From the IMG/VR virus record IMGVR_UViG_3300014903_000004, positions 1 through 56,294 of that record: a stretch of DNA of 56,294 nucleotides; one strand, 5' to 3'. This DNA comes from a virus. Shown piece after piece: positions 1 through 6,911 of this stretch. The position numbers and the translations under genes were made by a program. The notes under the pieces were generated by a model. It was not told where the DNA came from. It did no database searches and saw only the letters and a program-made list of their open reading frames with translations. The stretch's first letter is position 1, and the number at the start of each line of letters is the position of its first letter.

Positions 1-110
1 ACGATCTCGTAAAAGAGAACACGCTACAGCAGCTTAAAGTCGAACGACTCGAACGCAGGATAAAGGATCTTGAAAACAATCCAACCGAGAAAGTTATACT
101 GGGATTTTAG
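1..110 (+). CDS. 3' end of a CDS cut by the window edge
   Basis: An open frame enters at base 3 and ends at TAG 108-110. The 35 visible residues are charged and helix-forming (LQQLKVERLERRIKDL), then end in a strand-like KVILGF. A terminator follows 15 bases later, so this is the last gene of an operon. If the window is circular with a one-base overlap, this frame continues the RusA gene at the right edge. The frame is short enough that openness alone is weak evidence. Confidence 0.45.
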   Translation, partial: DLVKENTLQQLKVERLERRIKDLENNPTEKVILGF

Positions 111-124
111 CCCAAAGTAAGCAT

Positions 125-160
125 AAGGCCCGTTTAATATTTAATTATTCGGGCTTTTTG
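125..160 (+). terminator. Rho-independent terminator
   Basis: An 8-bp stem (125-132 with 150-157, core GCCCG/CGGGC) with a 17-base AT-rich loop runs into five T. It closes the operon ending at 110. Confidence 0.75.
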
Positions 161-183
161 TTTGCTTTTTCGATATATATAAT
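155..183 (+). promoter_or_regulatory. sigma70-like promoter for the replication operon
   Basis: A weak -35 TTTTTG (155-160), a 17-base spacer and a perfect -10 TATAAT (178-183) overlap the terminator tail. This would restart transcription about 30 bases before the first gene of the next operon. Confidence 0.5.
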
Positions 184-218
184 ATATGTTCTATACATCA
201 ATTAAAAAAGGAGCGATA

Positions 219-416
219 ATGACAAAGATATTTCCAATCATTTTAACACCAGAGCAAAGAAAAGAGCTAGAGAGTCAAGCAATGAGGCATGGTTATATGA
301 ATCTATCAGCTTACATGAGGGACAAAAGCATGTGTAAGCTAGACAGTGACGAAATCAAAACGCTCAAAGCTCAGAACGCAAAACTAATGAAGCTGATTGA
401 AGACAAAGAGGTGTAA
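219..416 (+). CDS. small ribbon-helix-helix-like protein
   Basis: 65 aa. I chose the ATG at 219 because GGAGCG lies just upstream; an in-frame ATG at 186 lacks a ribosome site. The N-terminus has a strand-like FPIILT, then PEQRKELESQAMRHG and a second helix LSAYMRDKSM. This layout is seen in MobC/CopG-type ribbon-helix-helix proteins. The C-terminus is a short coiled coil. It is the first gene after the promoter at 155-183, so an autoregulatory DNA-binding role is plausible but unproven. Confidence 0.6.
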   Translation: MTKIFPIILTPEQRKELESQAMRHGYMNLSAYMRDKSMCKLDSDEIKTLKAQNAKLMKLIEDKEV

Positions 417-418
417 CA

Positions 419-769
419 GTGGCTAGAACAAAAAATAAAGGGTTTTTCTATTTACTTAAAGCGATTGATGAAAATGGTTTATTTGTTTACAAGTATGGAG
501 CAACAACATCAAGCATCAAGAATAGAATATCATGGGCTAACACAAAAGGTAAATTAAAATTTGAATTATTTTATAAACAGAATTCAAAAGACGTTTTTGA
601 TTTAGAAAATTCTTTTAAATGGAAACTAACAGAATTAGCCATGCATTCATCTAAAATTATAAATTGGTCACACACTCATAAGTGTGGTGAATTTTTCGCT
701 TTCATTGAAGACCTATCCGAATTGTTAATTAAGATGGTTAATGAAAAAATTGATTACTTTGAGGTGTAA
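419..769 (+). CDS. GIY-YIG / T5orf172-like domain protein
   Basis: 116 aa, GTG start two bases after the previous stop, with GAGGTG as ribosome site. The N-terminal FFYLLKA, then VYKYGATTSS and NRISWANTKG follow the Y...YKYG.T......R pattern of the T5orf172/MUG113 branch of GIY-YIG nucleases. A glutamate near residue 62 (DLENSFKWKL) sits where the family has helical acidic residues. Nuclease activity is inferred only from this pattern. The stop overlaps the next ATG (TAATG), so the two genes are translationally coupled. Confidence 0.5.
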   Translation: MARTKNKGFFYLLKAIDENGLFVYKYGATTSSIKNRISWANTKGKLKFELFYKQNSKDVFDLENSFKWKLTELAMHSSKIINWSHTHKCGEFFAFIEDLSELLIKMVNEKIDYFEV

Positions 770-1431
770 TGATGGCTGGTGACTGGATAAAATTAGAGCA
801 CGCAACTATTGATAAGCCAGAAATTTACAAGATGGCTGACATTCTCGAGTTAGACCCGAATCATATTTTGGGCAGCGTTCTGTCTGTTTGGATCTGGGCT
901 GACCAACAACTTGAAAGCGGTAACGCTGCGAACGTTACCAAAACGTTACTAGATCGTAAAGCAAACGTTACTAACTTTACAGATGCAATGGTTTCTGTTG
1001 GTTGGCTTAATAAAACAGATGAAGGCTACGAGTTCCCGAACTTCGATAGACATTTGGGAAATTCAGCAAAGAAACGGGCGCAAACAGCAAGAAGAGTTGC
1101 TAAAAGCAAGATAAAAACTAACGCTTATAGCGTTACTAAAGAGTTACCAAGTGCGTTACCTAGAGAAGAGAAGAGAAGAGAAGAGGGTAAAGAAAATAAT
1201 AAAAAGAAATCATCAGCCATCACTAATTTTTATAAAGAATGGACTGACCCAGAATTCTGGGAATTACTATTGGAAGTTAACAAAGATAAAAAATATGAGC
1301 ATTCAATGATTGAAAAGTTTTATACATATTGGGCTGAAAAGAACGACAAAGGTAAGATGAGATTCCAAATGGAAAAAACGTGGTCAATTAACGGGAGGCT
1401 TGCAAATTGGCACAGCAGACAGAACAATTAG
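769..1431 (+). CDS. phage replication initiator / helicase-loader-like protein
   Basis: 220 aa; ATGATG start overlaps the previous stop. The N-terminal DWIKLEHATIDKPEIYKMAD followed by SVWIWADQQ is typical of phage O/DnaT-like replication proteins that bring DnaB to the origin. The middle is a basic, low-complexity linker encoded by GAAGA repeats near 1160-1190. The C-terminal third (WELLLEV...FYTYWAEK...NGRLANW) resembles the helicase-interacting end of such proteins. A DnaB-type helicase lies two genes downstream, which supports the role. Confidence 0.7.
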   Translation: MMAGDWIKLEHATIDKPEIYKMADILELDPNHILGSVLSVWIWADQQLESGNAANVTKTLLDRKANVTNFTDAMVSVGWLNKTDEGYEFPNFDRHLGNSAKKRAQTARRVAKSKIKTNAYSVTKELPSALPREEKRREEGKENNKKKSSAITNFYKEWTDPEFWELLLEVNKDKKYEHSMIEKFYTYWAEKNDKGKMRFQMEKTWSINGRLANWHSRQNN

Positions 1432-1655
1432 TAAACTTAATGTGCAAGTTCACAGAACTTGGGAAGCTAGACCAAGCTAGAAAGATAGCAAGAAAGCTAA
1501 TTGCAAACGACAAGGCTAGGCTTAATGCATTATCAAAGGTTGAAATCAATAGTGATAATTACAGAGCCGTGATGGATGAGTTAAACAAAATTGAGTTTTT
1601 ATATAAAAGAGGTAATTATGTTTGTAGAGCAGCCACCAAAAAATATAGAGCTTGA
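1407..1655 (+). CDS. small helical protein between initiator and helicase
   Basis: 82 aa from TTG 1407, preceded by GGGAGG at about ten bases. It overlaps the initiator by 25 bases and the helicase start by 38. It is basic and helical (LGKLDQARKIARKLI), with two Cys near the ends. I recognise no family. Its position suggests a replication accessory role. An ATG at residue 12 is an alternative start without a good ribosome site. Confidence 0.5.
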   Translation: MAQQTEQLVNLMCKFTELGKLDQARKIARKLIANDKARLNALSKVEINSDNYRAVMDELNKIEFLYKRGNYVCRAATKKYRA

Positions 1656-2961
1656 AAGAACTGTTCTTGGAAAACTCTTGAGCATTGAGAAATTCGAGAT
1701 TCAGTCAAAATTCATAGATGATATGGATTCAAGTTTTTTCTATCTTGCTGAAAATGTAGAGGTGTTCACTGCAATAAAATCCTGTATAGAGCAAAATACA
1801 TTAGCCAGCCCTATACATTTGATCGAGAGAAGTATGGTAGATGATAACTCTCTAACTGATATTCTTACATATCGTTTTGAGACAAATCAAAAAATGTCAT
1901 ATAAGATCAACGATCTAAAATTATTAGCATACCGACGCGAAGCAATACACAAGGCAAATGAGTTTATTTGTGATATGATGCGCGGAGAAGATGTAGTCAA
2001 TAAATCAGAGAAGTTTTTGCTAGAAACTGAAAGTGCGTTGACTTATGGGAAAAAGAGAAAACGTAAGACATCAAAACAAATGATGAAAAAAAGCCTTGAG
2101 GATGTAATGACAGGGGCTTGTTATAAGAATCTAGTGAGCTATGGGGTTCCGTTCCTTGATGCTCGTATTAACCATGAGAGAGGACAAACACATATCATAG
2201 GAGCTCAACCGGGTATAGGTAAAACTGCGATTGGTTTGACCATCGTAAGAAATGGAATACTTGCTAATAAACGTTGTGTTTTCTTTGTAAAAGAATCAAC
2301 AAAAGAGGAGCTTTTCGAGAGAATGATTGCTCAAAATACAAAAATAAGTTATTCTCAATTTAAGTTCAACTTTCAAGGTTTAGGCAAAAATGAGCAGAAC
2401 AGAATAATACAACACTACAAAATATTTAATGATGCGTGGAGCAATGTTCATTTTTTTGGTTGTGACGATTATGACCATTCACTTTCTCAGATGGACGAAA
2501 TCTTGTCAGGGATCATTGAGGAGCACGGCCCTGTTGATTTAGTCGTAGAAGATTATGTTCAAAATATGCCAGCTCCAAGATGGATGAAGAACCCGCCAAA
2601 GCATGAAGTAATAAGTTATAACATGGAAGGCTTAAGCGCAATGCACAAGAGGCATAAGGTTGCAGGTGTAACACTTGCTCAACTTAATCGTGACATTAAT
2701 GGCAAACCTCACATAACTAATTTAAAAGGATCAGGTAAGCTTGAAGAGGAGGGACATATAATAACGTTTTTGCATCGTGAAAGAAACACACAGCCAGTTG
2801 AAGGCAAAATTCCAACTGAGATATATTGCGAGAAACATCGATTAGGAGCTGAATTCAGTGACATTACAATTGGGTTAGAGCTACCTGGTGTTGATTTTGT
2901 AGAGATGCCACATTATCAAAAATCAGACCAGCCACCTAATCTTAATAAACCCAAAATATAG
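1618..2961 (+). CDS. dnaB: DnaB-type replicative DNA helicase
   Basis: 447 aa from ATG 1618 (AGAGG upstream); an upstream in-frame start has no ribosome site. The N-terminus PPKNIELERTVLGKLL matches the DnaB N-terminal helical domain. Walker A is GAQPGIGKTA near residue 195. Walker B is VDLVVEDYVQ near residue 306, and LAQLNRD follows as in the RecA-like core. It should form the hexameric helicase that unwinds phage DNA, loaded by the upstream initiator. The length is normal for DnaB (430-480 aa). Confidence 0.93.
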   Translation: MFVEQPPKNIELERTVLGKLLSIEKFEIQSKFIDDMDSSFFYLAENVEVFTAIKSCIEQNTLASPIHLIERSMVDDNSLTDILTYRFETNQKMSYKINDLKLLAYRREAIHKANEFICDMMRGEDVVNKSEKFLLETESALTYGKKRKRKTSKQMMKKSLEDVMTGACYKNLVSYGVPFLDARINHERGQTHIIGAQPGIGKTAIGLTIVRNGILANKRCVFFVKESTKEELFERMIAQNTKISYSQFKFNFQGLGKNEQNRIIQHYKIFNDAWSNVHFFGCDDYDHSLSQMDEILSGIIEEHGPVDLVVEDYVQNMPAPRWMKNPPKHEVISYNMEGLSAMHKRHKVAGVTLAQLNRDINGKPHITNLKGSGKLEEEGHIITFLHRERNTQPVEGKIPTEIYCEKHRLGAEFSDITIGLELPGVDFVEMPHYQKSDQPPNLNKPKI

Positions 2962-2971
2962 GAGCAATAAA

Positions 2972-3106
2972 ATGATTTGTAGCGACGCGAAAGAGTGCCC
3001 GATTTCTGATGAATGTCCGCACGGTGAAAGCCACGAGCACAACAAAGAGTGCGAAATAAAATGCAGCGGGGCCATTGAAGGCGAGGCTGAGTGTGAAGAG
3101 GAATAA
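2972..3106 (+). CDS. tiny Cys/His-rich zinc-binding-like protein
   Basis: 44 aa with a clear ribosome site (ATAGGAGCAATAA). The spacing C3-x5-C9-P-I...C15-P-H17-x3-H21-x5-C27-x3-C31 suggests a compact metal-binding fold. The same spacing, less two residues between the second and third Cys, occurs in the small gene at 45214-45366 on the other strand, so the two look like paralogues. Function unknown. Confidence 0.7.
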   Translation: MICSDAKECPISDECPHGESHEHNKECEIKCSGAIEGEAECEEE

Positions 3107-3272
3107 GCCGGAGTTCAGAGCCGAGATTGTGGAGACTAAAGGGATTGAATATTTTAAGGCGTATCATAACGCTGAGTCTGATCAAGCCCAGGTGATGACG
3201 ATTAACCCTGTGAAGGCTGAAATCATGATTAATACCTTACAAAACTATATAAATAACAAAAAGGAGGCTTGA
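3093..3272 (+). CDS. small hypothetical protein
   Basis: 59 aa from GTG 3093, overlapping the previous gene by 14 bases, with GGCGAGG upstream. It is mixed alpha/beta (RAEIVETKGIEYFKAYHN, AEIMINTLQNYI). Its end abuts the promoter at 3269. No family recognised; placement in a tightly packed operon supports it being real. Confidence 0.55.
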   Translation: MKRNKPEFRAEIVETKGIEYFKAYHNAESDQAQVMTINPVKAEIMINTLQNYINNKKEA

Positions 3273-3297
3273 TAAAAACATAGAATTGATATAAAAT
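3269..3297 (+). promoter_or_regulatory. promoter for the 3.3 kb structured RNA
   Basis: TTGATA (3269-3274), a 17-base spacer and TAAAAT (3292-3297) give a near-consensus sigma70 promoter. The start site would be about 3304, only 15 bases before the first arm of the RNA structure. Confidence 0.65.
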
Positions 3298-3303
3298 AAA
3301 CTC

Positions 3304-3396
3304 AGACAATAAAAGCGAGTACGAGCCGCTAAGAATAGATTTTTAAAGCCCCAAGGCGCTCACTGCTCGTACCAGTGAATTGCTAAGGGGTTTTTT
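3304..3396 (+). ncRNA. candidate pseudoknot small RNA / leader, copy 1
   Basis: A predicted transcript of about 92 bases. S1 GTACGAGC (3319-3326) pairs with GCTCGTAC (3365-3372). S2 AAAGCCCC (3345-3352) pairs with GGGGTTTT (3387-3394). The order S1-S2-S1'-S2' is an H-type pseudoknot. An alternative fold is a terminator: CCCC/GGGG plus an inner CACTG/CAGTG hairpin, ending in T6. The end GGGGTTTTTTATTGGA is identical to the locus at 36024. It could act as an autonomous sRNA or an attenuator for the gene at 3462. Pairings are seen directly; function is inferred. Confidence 0.6.
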
Positions 3397-3410
3397 ATTG
3401 GATAAATTTT

Positions 3411-3428
3411 AACCGTCCGTTAAATGGA
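3411..3428 (+). repeat. GTCC...GGA intergenic element 1
   Basis: AACCGTCC, seven bases, then GGA. It is the first of four related elements in front of or between genes at 3.4-5.5 kb. Flanking sequence is also shared with element 2 (AAATTTTAAcCGTCCG before, ACAAAATAAGGAA or similar after). Confidence 0.55.
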
Positions 3429-3461
3429 GAGGATAAAAACAACGCAAAATAAGGAAATGAG

Positions 3462-4088
3462 ATGAAAATATTAGTAGCTTGTGAAGAATCACAGACCATA
3501 ACAAAAGAATTACGCAAGTTAGGCCACGAGGCGTATTCAAACGATGTTGATGAGTGCAGCGGTGGGTTGCACTCAATACATTTGCAAATGGATTGCTTTG
3601 ATGCAATAAAGTTTTTTGATAAGTGGGATATGATTATAATGCATCCACCATGCACTGCGATGACTGTCTCAGGTAACAGCACTTATGGGTTAAATAAAGA
3701 TGGTACGCCAAAGCCAAAGCACAACGAGCGAGTAAAAGCTGTAAAATGGACTCAAGATTTATGGAACCTAGCAACTTCTGTTTGTGATAAAGTTGCAATG
3801 GAGAATCCTGTAGGAGTTCTTAACACCATGGGGGATTTTCCTAAAGCAAACTATATACAGCCTTACCAGTTCGGACACATGGAGCAAAAGAAAACAGGAT
3901 TATGGCTTCACGGATTGGAGCCACTGAAAGCAACTAATGACGTATATGAAGATATGATGAAGTTGCCTAAAAAAGAGAGAGAGCGACTTCACTATATGTC
4001 ACCTGGTCCAGAACGTACAAGAATGCGAAGTAAGACTTTCGCTGGAATTGCCGAGGCTATAGCGTGGCAGTGGGCTGGTCAAATTTAA
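3462..4088 (+). CDS. cytosine-C5 methyltransferase-like protein lacking a target-recognition domain
   Basis: 208 aa. ILVACEESQTITKELRKLGH plus the acidic SNDVDEC resembles the SAM-binding start of C5 methyltransferases. HPPCTAMTVSGN matches the catalytic PC motif region and MENPVGVL the ENV region. The target-recognition domain and the final QR...GN motifs are missing, so it is shorter than a standard enzyme (over 300 aa). This truncated type is common in phages. It may modify DNA, or a related substrate, alone or with the full-length enzyme directly downstream. Good ribosome site (AAGGAAATGAG). Confidence 0.75.
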   Translation: MKILVACEESQTITKELRKLGHEAYSNDVDECSGGLHSIHLQMDCFDAIKFFDKWDMIIMHPPCTAMTVSGNSTYGLNKDGTPKPKHNERVKAVKWTQDLWNLATSVCDKVAMENPVGVLNTMGDFPKANYIQPYQFGHMEQKKTGLWLHGLEPLKATNDVYEDMMKLPKKERERLHYMSPGPERTRMRSKTFAGIAEAIAWQWAGQI

Positions 4089-4106
4089 ACCGTCCGTATA
4101 ATGGAC
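4088..4106 (+). repeat. GTCC...GGAC intergenic element 2
   Basis: AACCGTCC GTATAAT GGAC: a 4-bp inverted repeat with a 7-base loop, beginning at the stop codon of the upstream gene. The surrounding leader resembles that of element 1 base for base over about 40 positions. Confidence 0.55.
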
Positions 4107-4137
4107 ACAATAAAAACTAAACAAAATAAGGAATGTT

Positions 4138-5061
4138 ATGAATGTACTTTCATTATTTGATGGCATGAGTTGCGGGCGCATAGCCTTAGAGCGTGCCGGT
4201 ATAAAAGTAAATAATTACTTTGCAGCTGAAATAGATAAATATGCTATCAAGGTATCAAAGGCAAACTGGCCGGACATCGAGCATCTTGGAGACGTTACAA
4301 ATAATTGTTTTTGGGACTTACCAAAAATTGATTTGCTGATTGGTGGTAGCCCTTGTCAAGGATTTAGTTTTTCAGGCAAGCAACTGAACTTTGATGATCC
4401 TCGTAGCAAGTTGTTTTTCTCTTTTATAGACTGCTTAAATGCGTTTAAACCAAAATATTTCTTTCTTGAAAATGTGAGAATGAAAAAAGAATCCGAAAGG
4501 GTCATAACAAAGCTGCTTGGTGTTGATCCAATTAAAATAAATTCAGCGCTGGTATCTGCTCAGAATAGAAAGCGGCTATATTGGACTAACATACCAGGTA
4601 TATGTCAGCCAAATGATAAAGGAATTATCCTTAGAGATATTTTAGAGAATGGAGAAAACTTTGTATATCAGAGAGCGAGAGGCAATAATCCTGGTGGTCT
4701 AAGATCTGATAAATCCCCGTGTATGGGTGCTAGTTCTTGGCAGCACAATGTTAAAGTACTATCCAAGGCAGCTCTTGTAAGAATTGAAAGAAAAAACTAT
4801 TCTAAACCTAAAATCATGCCGGAAAAAACAGGCACACTAAATACTGTGAATAATGCGCCAAAACTTTGTTTTGACTCAGGAAGTACTCTTATACCGGTAG
4901 GGGGTGGTGATTACAGAATGCTAGTTCCAGTTGAGTGTGAACGGCTTCAAACAGTTCCCGATAACTACACAAACCACGTGTCAAAAACACAGCGTTATAA
5001 GATGCTAGGTAACTGTTGGACTATCGATGTTATTGTTCACATATTCAAAGGGTTAAAATAA
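4138..5061 (+). CDS. dcm: DNA (cytosine-5-)-methyltransferase
   Basis: 307 aa with a full motif set: motif I LSLFDGMSCGRIALE, motif IV GGSPCQGFSFSG near residue 71 with the catalytic Cys, motif VI FLENV near 108, motif VIII QNRKRLYW near 142 and motif X LGNCWTIDVI near 290. The stretch between VIII and IX is the target-recognition domain. The look is closest to the DNMT3-like phage branch. It probably protects phage DNA from host restriction. AAGGAATGTT lies before the ATG. Confidence 0.92.
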   Translation: MNVLSLFDGMSCGRIALERAGIKVNNYFAAEIDKYAIKVSKANWPDIEHLGDVTNNCFWDLPKIDLLIGGSPCQGFSFSGKQLNFDDPRSKLFFSFIDCLNAFKPKYFFLENVRMKKESERVITKLLGVDPIKINSALVSAQNRKRLYWTNIPGICQPNDKGIILRDILENGENFVYQRARGNNPGGLRSDKSPCMGASSWQHNVKVLSKAALVRIERKNYSKPKIMPEKTGTLNTVNNAPKLCFDSGSTLIPVGGGDYRMLVPVECERLQTVPDNYTNHVSKTQRYKMLGNCWTIDVIVHIFKGLK

Positions 5062-5062
5062 C

Positions 5063-5081
5063 AACCGTCCGGTTTTCGGAC
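5063..5081 (+). repeat. GTCCG...CGGAC intergenic element 3
   Basis: AACCGTCCGGTTTTCGGAC forms a 5-bp hairpin (GTCCG/CGGAC, loop GTTTT) directly before the ribosome site of the zinc-ribbon gene. Confidence 0.6.
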
Positions 5082-5092
5082 AAGGAGAAAAT

Positions 5093-5497
5093 ATGAAAAA
5101 AGATAAAAAATGCTACGTGTGTGAAGGAAATACACCGACTTGGATAGACCATGATAGATGTGAAAAGCATGATGTGTGCCTAACTTGTGGTATTAATCGC
5201 AAAGATTTAAAAGAACCACCTTGGGGTGATGAGAAGGGGTTTGTCTGTAAATCGTGCGAAGAGCAGACAGTAAAGGATAAAGTTGATTCTTTTCAAGCAA
5301 CAGAGCCAGAAGAGATGGATTTATACAGTAATGATAAAATTATCTGTCCAAACTGTGGTGAAGAGCATGAATCTGATGGTGAGTCGACAGCCTTTTATTC
5401 TGAAGATAGTCATGATTTTGATTGCGGTGAATGCAACACCACATTCGTGGTAGAAACCCGTATGAGTTTTAGCTATCAAACAAGCATAAAGCAATAA
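5093..5497 (+). CDS. Cys-rich zinc-ribbon-like protein
   Basis: 134 aa with AAGGAG upstream. It carries repeated CxxC pairs: CYVC at the N-terminus, CLTC, CKSC, then CPNC and CGEC toward the C-terminus. These fit two or three zinc knuckles or ribbons. The middle is acidic. The family is not recognised. It follows the methyltransferase at 31 bases and shares its leader type, so it is probably co-transcribed. Confidence 0.7.
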   Translation: MKKDKKCYVCEGNTPTWIDHDRCEKHDVCLTCGINRKDLKEPPWGDEKGFVCKSCEEQTVKDKVDSFQATEPEEMDLYSNDKIICPNCGEEHESDGESTAFYSEDSHDFDCGECNTTFVVETRMSFSYQTSIKQ

Positions 5498-5513
5498 CGT
5501 CCGGATGATAGAC
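5496..5513 (+). repeat. GTCC...GAC intergenic element 4 (weak)
   Basis: AACGTCCGGATGATAGAC keeps the GTC/GAC arms and overlaps the stop of the zinc-ribbon gene. It is the most degenerate copy of the series. Confidence 0.4.
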
Positions 5514-5744
5514 ATAATTTACTCAGTCTAAGCAAATCGGTACAAGTTGAGTTCTCGGAATTTTGAAGGGCTGAAATATTGCCTTTCGGATTCTAAGCTA
5601 CAGTAAGAAAAATTACTGATCGGTAAGAAATAATATAAGAACCCGTCTATCTGGGTGAGTCTAAAAATAAATGGAAAAATATAATCTTCTGTTGTTGCAT
5701 TATTGTCCAAAGGACAATATACTAAATATTAACAAAGGGGGACT
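5514..5744 (+). other. 230-base intergenic region with hairpins
   Basis: No convincing gene. It contains a perfect 6-bp hairpin CAGTAA/TTACTG (5601-5618), a small ACCC/GGGT hairpin near 5642-5657, a GTCTAA direct repeat, and at its end the operator-bearing promoter of the Cro-like gene. A 60-codon minus-strand frame starting at TTG inside the operator is not believed. Confidence 0.5.
5695..5723 (+). promoter_or_regulatory. promoter with palindromic operator in the spacer
   Basis: -35 TTGCAT (5695-5700), 17-base spacer, -10 TATACT (5718-5723). The spacer holds a perfect palindrome ATTGTCC-AAA-GGACAAT (5702-5718). A protein bound there would block RNA polymerase. The next gene encodes a Cro-like HTH protein, the obvious candidate ligand. 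Confidence 0.8.
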
Positions 5745-5909
5745 ATGACACGAATACAGAAGTTGATACAGTCTACAGGCGGGACAAAGAAGTTTATAGC
5801 CAGTGTAGGCAGCATACCAAAGAGTACAGTTGATTCATGGTCATGTGGAAGAAAAGAACCGCCAGAGTGGGCCACAGATCTAATTGAGGATAAACTAAAA
5901 GAAACTTAA
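5745..5909 (+). CDS. Cro/YdaS-like HTH regulator
   Basis: 54 aa with AAGGGGG upstream. TGGTKKFIASVGSIPKSTVDSW looks like an HTH whose recognition helix is PKSTVDSW, followed by the GRKEPPEWA turn typical of YdaS/Cro-like proteins. A second protein of this type (SACDSWLTGRRKMPEWE) lies at 44924-45109. It probably binds the palindrome in its own promoter and represses the small-gene operon that follows. Confidence 0.75.
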   Translation: MTRIQKLIQSTGGTKKFIASVGSIPKSTVDSWSCGRKEPPEWATDLIEDKLKET

Positions 5910-5925
5910 CCAAACGAGGCCGACC

Positions 5926-6075
5926 ATGACACTTGATCTTGAAATTCAAATAGCACTATCTCCAGAATGTAGAGCTATTGCATTCAACAACTATTCTTAT
6001 AAAGGTGGTCAGAAAGTAATGTTAGCCGACACGAAAGTGGCTATTTCAACAGCACATAAGAGACTAACTAAATAA
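5926..6075 (+). CDS. small hypothetical protein
   Basis: 49 aa, 16 bases after the Cro-like gene, with an ACGAGGCC leader. Mostly hydrophilic (SPECRAIAFNNYSYKGGQKV). No family recognised. It may be regulatory given its neighbour. Confidence 0.5.
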   Translation: MTLDLEIQIALSPECRAIAFNNYSYKGGQKVMLADTKVAISTAHKRLTK

Positions 6076-6095
6076 CCAACATATGAGGAGATAAC

Positions 6096-6269
6096 ATGAC
6101 TTGGAAAGAAGAGATAGAGAATTTAAGTGAAGAGGCAGCGAAGAAGTTTTTGGATGCAACAGCAATAGCAAACTTTGCTATGATTGCAAAAGAAATGCTT
6201 TGTGATGATTTGAAAGCCGTAGCTGTTAAAGCAGTTCAAGATATGAATGAGATTACTAACAACTGGTAG
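6096..6269 (+). CDS. small helical hypothetical protein
   Basis: 57 aa with a strong ribosome site (ATGAGGAGATAAC). It is nearly all helix (EEIENLSEEAAKKFLDATAI) and rich in Ala and Met. No family recognised. Confidence 0.55.
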   Translation: MTWKEEIENLSEEAAKKFLDATAIANFAMIAKEMLCDDLKAVAVKAVQDMNEITNNW

Positions 6270-6298
6270 TCTATAAAACGAACGAATGAGGTGATGAT

Positions 6299-6535
6299 AT
6301 GTCTAAAGGTAGTATAATTAAAAACAGTGAGACTTTAAGGCTTGACGTAGTTATACCTGAGAGTGACTTAAAATTCATGCTTAGTGAGCTTCTTAGAAGA
6401 GAATATGACATGGTTGGTAAGTTTGTTAACATCAACTCTGACATGGTTTGTGAAGAAGAGGGAGGCAAAGAGCTTTATAAAGCAACAAGTATAGATAAAA
6501 TATTGATGTCTATAATCAAGCGTATTGAGATTTAA
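6299..6535 (+). CDS. small hypothetical protein
   Basis: 78 aa, ribosome site GAGGTGAT. It has a strand TLRLDVVIPESDL followed by helices and a central acidic patch (CEEEGGKE). No family recognised. Part of the small-gene chain. Confidence 0.55.
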   Translation: MSKGSIIKNSETLRLDVVIPESDLKFMLSELLRREYDMVGKFVNINSDMVCEEEGGKELYKATSIDKILMSIIKRIEI

Positions 6536-6565
6536 TTCTAAAAACCGAAGGGATGAGGTGAGGAT

Positions 6566-6886
6566 ATGAGGAAATTTAATAAAGATGAGCCTTACTTAAC
6601 TATGAGTGGAGTTGCTAAGAACTTTGACCCTAAATCAACAGCAACAAATATTCAGTGTAGCTTAACTGTAAATGGAAACGACTTCTTTATAGATGTGACA
6701 GGTAGAACCCAAAAAGAAGCAGAACAAAAATACAATGATGCATGGGAAAGAATTACTAATTCCAACAAACAGCCTTCAGAAGATGAAGATTACAAAAGAG
6801 AATTAGAAAAACTTTGTAAAGAATATAAACCACCACTCATTAATCGAATGGGCGGTAAGCGCAGAACTAAAAAAGAATGGGAGTGA
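6566..6886 (+). CDS. hypothetical protein
   Basis: 106 aa, ribosome site GAGGTGAGG. The N-terminal half looks like a small beta sheet (SLTVNGNDFFIDVTGRTQ), followed by helices and a strongly basic end (GGKRRTKKEWE). No family recognised. A basic tail could bind nucleic acid. Confidence 0.55.
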   Translation: MRKFNKDEPYLTMSGVAKNFDPKSTATNIQCSLTVNGNDFFIDVTGRTQKEAEQKYNDAWERITNSNKQPSEDEDYKRELEKLCKEYKPPLINRMGGKRRTKKEWE

Positions 6887-6911
6887 TTCCAACAACCCAA
6901 GGTCATAAATT

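Noticed and set aside
1155-1190. AGAGAAGAGAAGAGAAGAGG purine repeat as a possible origin element or phase-variable tract
   Set aside because: It is short, inside a coding linker, and no iteron or DnaA-box cluster is visible around it.
5528-5710. 60-codon minus-strand frame upstream of the Cro-like gene, a possible divergent repressor
   Set aside because: It starts at TTG inside the operator, has no ribosome site and lacks any HTH-like pattern.
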